Below are positions 1 through 19,914 of a stretch of 64,000 bases of DNA, one piece after another. The stretch comes from Labia minor (Eukaryota > Arthropoda > Insecta > Dermaptera > Spongiphoridae): NCBI GenBank assembly GCA_963082975.1, contig OY720344.1:8109580-8173579 (forward strand), written 5' to 3'. The translations under genes were made by a program, and so were the position numbers. How positions within the stretch are numbered: the first letter of the stretch is position 1; every line of letters starts with the position of its first letter. A model generated the notes under the pieces. It saw only the letters and a list, made by a program, of their open reading frames with translations. It was not told the DNA's origin and searched no databases.

Positions 1-460
1 CGTTACGTGATGGCGCGTGAGATTTGCAGTGTTAAAAAATTAATTCTGCTACTTTCAGCCATTCAATCAAACTGAAATTCTATATATAGCAGTTTTATAC
101 AATTTTTAATGATGTGAAAAATTATCAAACATATATCTTTATTTTTACGGTCACTAGAAGAAAAAAAATCAAAACGTTGTAGGTAATGACCCTCATCCTG
201 TTGAGCTACATTTCTTTCAAAAGTTGATAAAAAACTACGAATTTTGAATAATGCCCATGTACCAAATTTCATGATTCTATCTCAAACCGTTTTTGCGTAA
301 TCTTGTCTACATACATACACACATACACACACACAGAGACAGACATTTTTCTCAACCTTAGTGAAAATGATTCATGAACCTTCAAAACGTATAAAAACAT
401 CAAAATCTCTACATCGAAAATTTTCGTGATCGTATTACTATCTCTGGCGAGATAGTAAAA
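1..460. repeat. Dispersed repeat, copy A (partial at window edge)
   Basis: Closely matches 3074-3530, with shared landmarks in the same order: a GGCGCG motif, an AAGCTGAAATTC-like block, a CA-rich microsatellite near 310-335, and a final TCTCTGGCGAGATAGTAAAA at 441-460. The order and the GATAGTAAAA-type end resemble 3' tails of arthropod non-LTR elements, but no reverse transcriptase frame is visible, so the class is an inference. The segment just after it (461-505) recurs separately at about 2927-2975. Confidence 0.7.
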
Positions 461-1011
461 ATCTGGAGTGTCTCCACTCGACTATCTTTCAAATTTCAAT
501 TGGATAATCAAGCTATTTTCTATAGTTGAAAATTAATTAAAATTTTATTCTATCCGATCATAGGATTTAGCATAGGACATAATTTTCACTGATAACATTT
601 TATTGAAATAAGATGACTTTTTGGCTTAATATTATAATTTTGTGAGTTGCACAAATTTATGAAATAGCATTTGTTTTCAACTGATTTTAGCTGCATTTAA
701 CTTTTATCATCGTTTTGATAAAAATGAAATACATTATCAGGTACTCGACGGAGAAGTAGCAATGGATGTACCCATTACATCTTTTATATGGGATATTCAA
801 TGTGTATACAATTGCATATGGTATATTTATATGGATAATGCAATTTGAATATCTATTAAACAGGGGTAGTATTTTTTATAATCGTATACACATTTATATT
901 ACAATTATTATATTATATTATATTAACTTCCTTCGATACTTTGAAAAAGAAATCAAGAAATATAAGTTTAAACTGGCTTCTGAGACAGAACACCTCCACA
1001 CAAGCCAAATG

Positions 1012-1190
1012 ATGACACCACTTCACGTGCTGGCGCGTAATTGGCAGTCAACTTGTTAAAAAATTTAAAAAATTAATTCCGGTACTTTCAGCGATTTAAA
1101 TCAAGCTGAAATTCTATATATAACAGTTTTATACAATTTTTAATCATGTGAAAAACTATCAAACATATCGTATTTTTATGGTCAGTTTAG
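1012..1190. repeat. Dispersed repeat, copy B (5' part only)
   Basis: Matches the first 180 bases or so of the repeat at 1-460 and 3074-3530, from the GGCGCG landmark through the CATGTGAAAA block. It is more diverged and stops before the CA microsatellite, so it is a truncated copy. Confidence 0.6.
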
Positions 1191-1659
1191 AAAAAAAAAA
1201 AATTTAAGTAAAGAGATAAATTAACTTAATTTTTTTTAATTCGTTTACTTACCTATGGATTAAACAATTTCTTTCATTTATTTATTTATTTTTTTGAAAA
1301 TAAAATTAATATTGTAAACAAACTTAAATGATCTTCAAATATCTAAATAATACTAATTAATTGTATTAATTATTTATTTTAGTGGTGCAGTAATTATTAA
1401 TTTTATTTTATTACTTTTAAAATTGGAAAAAGAATATATAATATACTTTCACATATTAAACTAGTAATAAAAATTAAATATGATTATATATTATATGATG
1501 TACTTATATCAATCAAAATATAAATATTGTTTTATTTTTTGTATATTTTCTTTCAAAAGCAAAAAAATCAATAAATAAAACAAATAAATAATCAAAAATG
1601 ACACTGATTAATGAATTTAGTGTGACATTTATTCCACCCACAAATTATAAAACAGTTTG

Positions 1660-1695
<36 letters not shown>

Positions 1696-1706
1696 AAGAG
1701 AGAGAA
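1660..1706. repeat. (TA)n followed by (GA)n microsatellite
   Basis: An uninterrupted run of alternating TA turns into GA repeats. It is simple sequence. Reading frames across this stretch are artefacts of the repeat. Confidence 0.9.
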
Positions 1707-3073
1707 ATATATTTATATATAGATATATCTCGATGTATAGATAAATATAATAGAGAAAGATAACCAATGAGAATGAGTGATAGTGTCTGTCTGAATGGCA
1801 TTTTGATATTGTTCGTTTTACTACACATCACTTATTTGATAGTAATATTTAATAAGGTAGGAGGGGCGTTTGGTGTTATTTCCTACGACAGAAAAAAGGT
1901 GGAGTCGAACAAGAAGTCCGCCCACAAGACCGGAAGCACACACCGTCGCTCCCCACACCTTCCCTATTTTTCTTTCCAATTTTATCCAACCTTTCAATGC
2001 AAATTCCAACATTATTAAACAACAACGTTGTTTTCTTAAAAAATGCAATAAATAATAAAATTATAGAATAAATATCTTAGATATTTGATTAGCTTATAAA
2101 TAATTATCTGGTCGGGTTAAATTGCTATAATCAGAAATGCCCATCTTGACTAAATTATAATATAAATTTTGAAAAAAAAGAAAGAATTGTGGTACGAGCA
2201 CACAACTTTCAATTACCTACCCTTATTTTTATATATATTTTTTTCAATTTTATCCTGATAATAATTATCAATTTCGTTTATAGTTTATACTTAACCATTT
2301 TCTACTACTATTAATAATATGAAAACGTTTCTTATCTGAAATAAAATAAAAAAATAAGTATATTTTAAAGGCATTAAGAGAGAGAAAATTCGGCATTTAC
2401 CCCCAGAGTAATTTAAAATGGATAAAACTTCCAAAGATCAATCAAGTTAATTTTTTTTGTTTTTGCCCTTAAAAGAGCTAGTTTTTGAGAAAAGCGTAAA
2501 ATAGTGTAAAAGCAATTTTGTTAACTATTTCTTCCGATTATATACTATTTCAATGGTAGGTGGCTATAATATACATATCTCAGCCATATAAATATATATT
2601 GTAATGATTTTTTTGTATATGGGTGGATTTGGCAGGGGAAAATCTAAGAAAAAGAAGGGTTGGTCTCCTATGTGTAATGGAAAAGGGTGGATTTTGAATC
2701 GGCGTGAAGTGACCTGGAGATCTGGACTACAAAAAAGGAAAAAATATTAAATTTATCATTAAGAACAAAATTTATAAAAAGATTATAAATAGATATATTT
2801 ATATTAAATAGATTTATTATATTTAATGTTTAAATATAAATTTTTAAAACCTTTAAAGATTTAAATGTAAAGATTTTAAATTATAAAATTATATACAGTA
2901 ATTTTTTTTATATTTTTAATAAAAAAATCTGGAGTGTCTACACTCGACAATCTCGCAAATTTGAATTGGATTAATTAACATATATTATATTTAAATTAAA
3001 TTTAATTAATTAAATTATAAATTAAAATTAATAAATAATATTTATTAAACCAGCGCATGTTTGGCTCTTTGTT
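1707..3073. other. Gene-free stretch
   Basis: AT-rich intergenic DNA with no supportable gene. A GC-richer patch at about 1858-1990 stands out and is probably a decayed repeat, but I recognise no protein or RNA in it. The 2927-2975 block is related to 461-505. Confidence 0.5.
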
Positions 3074-3530
3074 GATGGCACCCCTTCACTTGTTGGCGCG
3101 TGAGATTTGCAGTGTTAAAAAATTAATTCTGGTACTTTCAGCAATTCAATCAAGCTGAAATTCTATATATAGCAGTTTTATACAATTATTAATCATGTGA
3201 AAAATTATCAAACATATATCTTTATTTTTACGGTCACTTTAGAAGAAAAAGAATCAAAACGTTATAGGTAATGATCCTTTTCCGGTTGAGCCAAATTTCT
3301 CAAAAGTTGTTAGAAAACTATGAATTTTGAATAATGCCCATGTACCAAATTTCATCATTCTAGCTCAAACCGTTTTTGCGTAATCTTGGTTACCTACATA
3401 CACACACACACAGAGACATTTTTCTCAACCTTAGTGAAAATGATTCAGGAACCTTCAAACATCAAAACATCAAAATCTCGACATCGAAAATTTTCGTGAT
3501 CGCAATACTATCTCTGGCGAGATAGTAAAA
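3074..3530. repeat. Dispersed repeat, copy C (most complete)
   Basis: The fullest copy of the repeat seen at 1-460 and 1012-1190. It runs from the GGCGCG region to the same TCTCTGGCGAGATAGTAAAA end. It contains a (CA)n tract near 3400 and no open reading frame. It could be the 3' untranslated end of a LINE or a non-autonomous element. Confidence 0.7.
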
Positions 3531-3972
3531 ATATAGAAAGACGTTTTATAAAAATTATAAATAAACCAATATTTGTTGGAAAACAATTTTTATAATTCTA
3601 TGATTATAAAAATACAAACAAAACAATCCTTCTTGGAAAACAATATTTTTTTAATAATGTAGCCGGTCCTTTCGTAGGAGACAGTCCGTGGACGACCGAG
3701 TGTAGTGGTGGTGCTTTTTCTCTTCCAGGAAAGTCCGTCTGCTCTCGACGCTAACCCCTGAACGAGTGTCCTTATCTGACTTTTTCACAAATCGTCTCTT
3801 CAGGGGAAACGTCTTACAATAATCTCTTCCAATGAAAATAAATTTATATTTAAATGTTTATATGTAAATGTATAATAAGAAGAATTTAACGTATAATAAT
3901 GTATAATAAGTAGGTAGGTTTTAGCGAAAATCTTTTTATTTTTGATTTACACTAATCCCCGATACACATATA

Positions 3973-4524
3973 TGAGGTTTGTTCAAATGAAAGGGTGAAT
4001 TTGGAATTATTTCGAAAAGTATTTATTTATTCATCAATATCCATTTTGTCTACTTCAAAGTAATTAATTCTCCTCAGATATAATGCACTTATGCCAGCGC
4101 TTCTTCCAATCGTTGAAGCACTTCTGAAATGCACTTATCGGTATGGCCATTACCTCGTTCTTCGATTCCGACATTATCTAATCAATTGTAGCAAAACGCT
4201 TTCCTTTCATTGTTCTCTTCAGTTTTGGGAATAGGAAAAAGTCGCAGGGAGTCAATTCTGGTGAATACGGTGGTTGAGGCATGATTACGGTGTTGTTTTT
4301 GGCCAAAACATCACGAATAATCATTAATACAGATTCTTTTATAAGTAAAGTATTGAAGAACACACAAAAACGTGACTAACTTTTTCAGTTGTCAAAAAAC
4401 AAACTACTAATCCATAATGGCTGATAATGTCAACATACCAACATAACAAAGCAAAAAAATCGATAATCTTATGATCCCAACACACAAAAATTCAAAATTC
4501 ATCTTTTCTTTTGAACAGACCTCG
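3973..4524 (-). mobile_element. Internally deleted mariner-like element
   Basis: Inverted ends of roughly 30 bp are visible: TGAGGTTTGTTCAAATGAAA at 3973 and the complement of a CGAGGTCTGTTC end at 4524, flanked by TA on both sides as expected for the mariner family. Between them on the minus strand lies the C-terminal part of a mariner transposase, including PPYSPELTPCDFFLFPKLKR with the third catalytic Asp, followed by a degraded tail resembling the usual W-KCI end. The N-terminal half with the DNA-binding domain and the other two acidic residues is missing. At 552 bp it is under half of normal length and cannot be autonomous. Confidence 0.8.
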
Positions 4525-5782
4525 TATAATTTTTAAACGTTGTACATTTATTTAACTAAATAAATAAATTATACAAATATTTGGTGTATTAATAAAAATC
4601 GCTTTAATGAATATTGTATTCCATTATGACAGATACAATAGAAAATATAAAAACTTCAAATAAAACTTGATTATATTTTATTTAATTGTTTTTTAAAAAG
4701 AAAAACATTCTCTTTTTTATTATAATTTGACAAATGATGAATAATGAAATTACAGGATATAGAATGTAAGACTTACAATTAGAAAGAGTATATCTTTAAA
4801 GTCCCAAAAATTTTTTTTAACAAAACCATAGATAAACTCAAAATACACTTATTTAATATTGATAATAATAATAATATTTATGTTTTAATTTGAAAAATTG
4901 CATAATTTTTATACAATATTGGCCATCAGTCATTCAGGATAAAAGCGCATATTCGCCTTACACATCAGTAAGTATATATCATTTATCTTTTAAATATTGT
5001 CTATTTTCAAAATTAATTCGCATACATTTTTATATTATATTCAAAATTTCAATATTTTAATGAAAAATAAGAGTATATTTTAAATAATGTATTATACATT
5101 AACTCAATTTTCTAAATTTATGTTAATTGATCTTCAAAATTTTCTATTTAATTCATATTGATAATTTGTATTGGGCTGATATTAAAAAATTATAAAATTA
5201 TATTTCGATTCTCCAAGTCATGAAATGTAAGTGAAGTAAAATAATTTAAGTTCTAATTAATATAGAAAAAAAACCTTTTTATATATTATAGATATATAAA
5301 TAAATGAAAGTAAAAATTTCTGTCCATTGATATTATAAAATTCTTGTGATATTATTGCACTAATAGTAAGGATATGATTAAAAGGGCGAGACACACAAGG
5401 GCGGATGAATTAGAAATTCTTTCTGGTTGATTCATTTATTGAAGAGTTTTAGGACGTTGTTACGCCTTAAAACATTCATCTGACATTTGAGTAATTATTT
5501 TTTTAAGAAATAATCATTTATTTTTAAAAATTAAAAGAAAATCGATTAATTAATTAATTATTTCTCTCAATAAAAATTAATGTAAATTACGTATTTCAAT
5601 ACTAAATTAACACCTCATCTATTAAATCATTTCGAATTTCAATAATTTTAGATAGTTGGTTCCAACATCTAATCATTTTTCATTCATTCTAGGCATCAAA
5701 TCTCTATTACTACAGAGATATTTCAAAAATGTATTTTTAAAATATTAAAAGATATTCAAATATTGAAAACTTTTTCTATAGA
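4525..5782. other. Gene-free AT-rich stretch
   Basis: I see no gene, structured RNA or clear repeat here, only AT-rich sequence with frequent stops in all frames. Confidence 0.5.
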
Positions 5783-6034
5783 TAGTTTGAATGTTAGGGC
5801 GCCCCAGGGTGAGAGGTTAGTGTAGCTGCCTCACATTCTCGTGGTCCCCGGTTGAAGTCCCGAGCCTGGCAAGGGAATTTCTCTAGCTGGCGTTTATGGG
5901 ATTGAGTCAATCCAGCTCCGGGATCAAAATTAAGAAAGCTATTTGATAGCGCCCCCGATCAAGAAATTGTTAGGTGTTGTTCTTGCGTAGGATATACAAA
6001 AGTCAGAGGTTGTTTTTTTTAGTTTGAATGCTAG
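5783..6034 (+). mobile_element. tRNA-related SINE with target-site duplication
   Basis: A 222-bp body (5798-6019) is flanked by a 15-bp direct repeat with one mismatch: TAGTTTGAATGTTAG at 5783-5797 and TAGTTTGAATGCTAG at 6020-6034. The body opens GGGCGCCCCAGGGTGAGAGG, has an A-box-like GAGAGGTTAGTG and a B-box-like GGTTGAAGTCCC about 35 bases further on. Both are features of a tRNA-derived RNA polymerase III promoter. It ends in a T-rich run at about 6012-6020. It codes for no protein and would depend on a LINE for mobility. I see no second copy in the window. The duplication is direct evidence of insertion; assignment to a named SINE family is not possible from here. Confidence 0.8.
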
Positions 6035-8518
6035 ATCATTCAACCACAACCACCACTACAAAGGCACATACTACTTATTTGTATAATAAAAAAATATTTG
6101 CATTCAATCCTACCAAAAGATAGAAAATAATGCATATTAAATTTATTCAATATTCGAGGTAGGAATAAAATTTGAAATGCCTAATATTGACTCAAATATA
6201 CCACTGTGGTATGTCGTTTTTAAAAGAGAACACATACTATCCAGTTTTTATATAAAATAACAGAGCTTGATTATTTTTAATCCAAATTTATGATAAATTA
6301 ATAAAAATTGAGAATATTAATTTGTTCAAACATTATGCTAATCTTATAATATTGATTTGCAGTAATAGGAATAATTCATATACTCGGATATACATATTTG
6401 AAATACCTTTGGAAATTGAAAGAGAAATGGAAGGGATTGAATGAATAGAACATCTAAGATTTTAGTAATTGATGTGTTATTAAGGCTCCATATATCATAG
6501 GTATGGGTCAAATGGAGAGGAAGGATTGGATAATTAAATAATGATATATTTTTAAACATCAATAGCAAAATGAAAGGTTAATGGTTGAAATGAAAGTAAC
6601 TTGGATCCTCTGTATTAGGTCTTAAGTTTTTTTATACATTTTTAAGTTTTTTATTTATTAATATAGTAGGTTTTTGGGGAGAAAAATAATGATAAGAAGT
6701 TACAAACAGAAATAGCATACAAATTAAAAAAATACTACAACTAAATTAAAAAAACAATCATTTTTATAAAAAAAAACGTCTTTTATTTTCTTTTAAAATA
6801 TCTGTTTACAAATAAATGTTTATTTTTAATATAAAATTAAATTAACTATTTTATTTATGAAATATATCACATATTTTTAAAGCGTAAAAAAATGACAATT
6901 AAAAAAGTATTATACTAAAAGTATTTTCCTAATACATATAACTATAGATAATTTATATATGAAGGTATATATTTATTAAATTTAATTAGATATTTTCCCT
7001 CACTGAACAAAGAATGATAATAATACTATATAAAGTCTTATTTACTCATTTATTTTACTTAATAAAATATTTTTTTTTGTTTATCTCTTTTAATTGATTT
7101 TTACACAACTATTTATTTAATATAAATCTAATATTATTTTATGATTTTTCAATTAATTAAAAAATTAATAATATATTGATATTAATTTAGCAAAATATTG
7201 AAATAAAAAATAAATAAACTTAAATAAATACGAATAGGATAATGCCTCTATTAATTATTTATTCTATTTCCAGGCGTAGTGGATACAAACATTGTTTATT
7301 TGAATATATACAAATAATTATTTTTTATTTTTGAAATGACATTGGAGTTAATTAAATTGATCTTCATCATAATATAATAATAATAATTTTATATAGAGTA
7401 AAAAAATAGAAATGTTATGTTGGAATAATAAACAGAACATTAGATATACAGTCTATAAATCAATATAATCTTTGGTTAATTATGATTTTGTCTAGTATTA
7501 AATTTTAAAATATATAAAAATGTTTGTTACATTTAATAATATAATTAATTTATTTTTAAGGGAGTAAAGAGTATCTACTGAAATTTTGTTGTTTTACTTT
7601 TTTACCCTTTTAGCTTCTTTCTTTTCTTTATTATATCTTAAAATTAAAATATTATTACAAAACTTAAAAATTAAATTTTTGTTATAATTTTTAATTTATT
7701 TTTTTTTTAAGATTTGTAAATTTTAATTTTTACAATAAATTTTATATAAATTATAAGACCAGAAATTTATAAGAAACTAGGAAGAGATAGTAACAGATAA
7801 TGAAAAATAACAAAATTATGTTTTAAAAATTTAATTATTTTTTTATTGCAATTTTTTTCTTAATCAAGATATCTAATAATAAAAGATATTTTTACAACTT
7901 GTGTAAAGAAATTAAGTATGCCAACATGATTTTAGTTTGAATGTTTAAGTTTCATATGTAATGTAGTAACATCTAACACAGAGGATATAAATATTTATTA
8001 AAAGATAAAAATTCAAAATTAATATTATACATATACACATATATATATATATATATGTATATATACACGTTAACATACAAATTTAAATACAAATATACAT
8101 TTAAAATAAAATGTAAATTTGTTTCTCACTAAAAAGTGTTACAAAAAGTAACCAAAAAATATATTTATAAACATTACTTAATTGCACAATAACATTTCAT
8201 CTAAATCTTTGAAAAATAGATTTTATTTTTGTTTAAGAATATTAATTAAATCTTTTTTTTTAATCATAGAATATTATAATTATAAACTTTTTATAAATAT
8301 TATTTCATATAAATTTAGAAAATATATATTTTATCTAAAGAAAAATTTTATTTTAAATGAGCAAGAATATAAATTAATTATATATGGATTAAATATAATT
8401 ATAATATATATACCTATATAGTAAATATAAAAAGATCACGTGATGAAATTATTATTATTAATTAATAGTTCTTATTGCTATTTTATAAAATAAAAAATAC
8501 CGTTGATTTAATTTAATA
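6035..8518. other. Gene-free stretch downstream of PERK
   Basis: Very AT-rich, low-complexity DNA on the 3' side of the minus-strand PERK gene. The short frames at 6344-6568 and 8182-8421 are Ile/Lys/Phe/Tyr-rich by composition and show no domain. Part of the proximal end is presumably PERK 3' untranslated sequence. Confidence 0.5.
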
Positions 8519-16546
<8,028 letters not shown>

Positions 16547-16970
16547 CTAGAAATTTCTTAAATATATAATAAAGTCACGATATGACCATTCTATATATTA
16601 TCTAATTATACATTAATATATTCTTATCACATTGTATTAAAATAAATAAAAGAAATTGTATTTAAAAATAGTATGATTAAAATAAACAAAATGTCAAATT
16701 GTTTTTGTTTAGTACAATTGAATCCAACGAGAGATTTGGAATGAATGACGTGTTCTGAAACCTGTCATAACATGAATGAAAACAAAATTCTGAAAGATCC
16801 CGCCCGTGTTTAAATACATTATAATTTTAATAATTAAATTTGTATTATCGGAAGTTTGAAAAATACTTGATATGATTTTAAGATAATAATAAAAAAAATA
16901 TTTTATAATTTAATGAGTGTCTGTGTCTAATGACAAAAACGGAATATTGACATGTTACAAAATAAAGATG
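16547..16970. promoter_or_regulatory. Upstream flank of PERK
   Basis: First few hundred bases 5' of the minus-strand PERK start codon. It presumably includes the 5' untranslated region and promoter. I see no motif strong enough to name. Confidence 0.3.
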
Positions 16971-17570
16971 AATAATATAAATATAAAATTTTTTTTATAA
17001 AATAACGTTTTTTCCATGGACTAAAATAAATTAAATAATTTTTTTTTAAGCCTGAAAAATTTTATGGATGAATTGCTTTATATTTAACAAAAAACTTTGA
17101 GCGCATTTAGTTTTATTTATTTGTTTATAGGAAACATCAAGTCAAATTTTTCTATATTTTTTTTTATTATGCAATAAAACTGATAGATTAAGAATTAATT
17201 AATTTTTTATTATTTTTCATACTCATAAAGTATGTAACAAATTTTAAAAGCATTATTTTTTTCTTAAATTTACATAATATCAATCAAATCCAAAACAGTT
17301 GATTATATTAGAAGAAATATTGTTACTTGTTAATGAAGTGTTTTAATGTGTGGTATGTAAGTATATATGTATAAATTATAGCTCTATAAAGGAATTTTAT
17401 TGCATAGAAATATAATAGAAAGCAAATGAAAACTATTTGGGGCCCTCGTTTTTAGTTGATTATGAAGAAATTCATTCAAAAACTTTGTCAAGCTTATAGA
17501 AAAATTATTATATTCCTTTTAGTCCATGAGAAAAACGTTATTTTATAAAAAAAATTTTATATTTATATTA
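16971..17570. mobile_element. Fold-back element with about 55-bp inverted ends
   Basis: The segment 16971-17025 and the reverse complement of 17517-17570 match over roughly 55 bases, including AAATAACGTTTTT and CATGGACTAAAA, with a single short mismatch cluster. The roughly 490-bp interior has no coding capacity. This is the architecture of a non-autonomous inverted-repeat transposon (MITE). I could not fix exact ends or a target duplication, so the superfamily is open. Confidence 0.6.
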
Positions 17571-18006
17571 TTTTATTCTTTTTAGTTTAGAGCAATTTTA
17601 CTTCGATAAATTGATTTAATATAACAAGAGAAATAGAAAAGATGATGTTATACGAGAATAAAACAAAAAAATACTAATCTTCTAAAATTTTGTTAGGTAA
17701 ATGTTATTATTGAATAATACTAAAAAAATAAAAAAAAAAGCTCAAACGTTTTCTGGACTAAGCTTTTGAACGTTTCGTTTAAGAGGAAATCTACCCCTAC
17801 TTCATTGGTGCTAGACCTGATTAATAATAATTCATTATTAATTTTAATGCTATAAAATATATTTTTATTACCTTCAAAATGAAAATCTATCCTAAAATCA
17901 ATATTTATGCTTCACAATACATTAAAAAAAATTAATCGGAGCAAAACAAAAGGAGATAGTTACTAAAAACAATTAATCGCTAATTACATTACAATTAATT
18001 ATTTAT

Positions 18007-18787
18007 AATTCAATCAGTGGCGTACCTAGAACTTTTGCCGCCCGGGGCGATCTGCAGTTTGCCGCCCTTTTTATTATAAGTCAATCAAATAGTGGTATTT
18101 ATAAATTAATGCACATAAATAAATTATTAAGTTATTTAATCAATATTAATTAATACACAGAGTAAATTTTTTTACGCATATTTGTATGCACTCGTAAACA
18201 TATTAATTTAATATTTACTCTTCTAGCTTTCATACTAGAAAAATCGTGTATAATGCTCTCAAAATTTATATTTATATTTTTTCCGCCGGCCCTGCTTTTC
18301 AAAAGAAAAATCGATGATTTAAAAAAATATTGGTATATCACTTCAAAGTAATCATATAAACTTTTCAAAAGAAATGACATTTATAAACTGATATCAAAAA
18401 ATTTTAGTTAGGAAAAATAGCTGAACAAAATCGTAAAGATGCGTTTACGAATTCAACGAATTTTAATGAGAATACAATAAACTAAAATTATTATCCTGTT
18501 CTTGGAATTAGAATTCAAAATTTACACTAAAATGCATTTATATACACAGAGGAATAATATTCGAAATCATATAGTTGATCATCTTATATATAAATCAAAT
18601 AGTAAACTTATAATAATTATAATAATCATTTATTATTCAAGAAAGAAAAAAAATAAATATGAAATGAATAAGTTGCTTTTTACAACTATAACTAAATATA
18701 AAAAATGCCGCCCCAAGATAAGTGCCGCCCGGTGCGGACCGCATCCACCGCACCCCCCCCCCCCTTAGGTACGCCACTGAATTCAAT
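18007..18787. mobile_element. Non-autonomous hAT element with 8-bp target duplication
   Basis: Body 18015-18779 (765 bp) begins CAGTGGCGTACCTA and ends with the exact reverse complement TAGGTACGCCACTG. It is bracketed by AATTCAAT at 18007-18014 and again at 18780-18787. CAGNG termini and an 8-bp duplication define the hAT superfamily. Both subterminal zones carry GCCGCCC-type blocks (near 18038-18068 and 18705-18730), which could be transposase binding repeats. The interior lacks a transposase frame. The perfect duplication suggests a fairly recent insertion between PERK and PYM. Confidence 0.9.
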
Positions 18788-19914
18788 TATATTTCTTCCA
18801 TATCTTCTAGGGATCCATTGAAATATCTATACAAATTTTCAAAAGTCTATCTCTATTTAAATACTTGGGTTCTGCAATCACGAAGGAAATAATGTTTTTA
18901 GTTATTTTTCTTGCCATACCCCTATATAATTTAATTCAATAATAAAAATATTTAATTTATTTCTATTCTGGCAATAATTTAATATATAACCAATGACAAT
19001 CAGCAAGAATGGAGACATTTCGGTTGCAAAAATTGATCCATCGTATTTTTTGATTGATTATCCATTTCTTAAAAAATATTTAATTGCATTTTTAATTAAC
19101 TATAGCACGCTGAAATTATTATTATTTAATTTCTATACCAGCCGAGTTTAATAATTATATTTATAATAGATGAAAAAGAACAATTTGATATATTGATATT
19201 ATTATTTGATAATATCTACAAACTTAAATTTCGAATTCGACTACATTTGAAGAGATAAAGATTTAATTTTATAGAAGTATATATAATAACGAATTACATA
19301 TAATATTAATTAATAGCATGTTGATCAATGTGGGGATTATTACATTATTATTTTTCTAAAAAATATTAAAAGGATCATCTTTTCTGTTTTAGATGTGGGT
19401 AAATTGATTTTTATTACTCGTTAGTTTCAAAGTGATAATACAGGTTCTGTAAGTGTTGGCATATTTTTGATACATTAAAATCAGGGGTTTTGGCATGCAT
19501 ATTTATAATTTGTAAACAGAAAGATAGAAATATAAGGTTCTTCGAGGAAATGAATTGTTGATCTATAAGAGTGAATGATCATTAGAGGGATGATCTTGAT
19601 CTGGTGTCCAAGAAAATACATTTTATATTGATTTAAAAAATATAAAAAAATATTTTTTAATAAGTAAAAATTTATTTGTTATTATTTTATTTCATTTTTT
19701 TAATTTGATGTATAAATAATATAAAAACGTAATTAAACAAATCTACTATAGATAGCGCTGCATGTTGACATTGCTTTTTCTAAGTCTTTTTTAAAAGAAA
19801 TCAATTATTTTAAATAAATAATTGATATATTAAAAAATAATATTATCAATTTCAACTTCTACTATTGAATTTTCAATTGTAATATCTCTTTAGATAATTT
19901 TTTTTTTCCTTTTA
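18788..19914. promoter_or_regulatory. Upstream flank of PYM
   Basis: AT-rich 1.1-kb region between the hAT element and the PYM start codon. It should contain the PYM promoter. No gene or specific motif can be supported. Confidence 0.3.
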
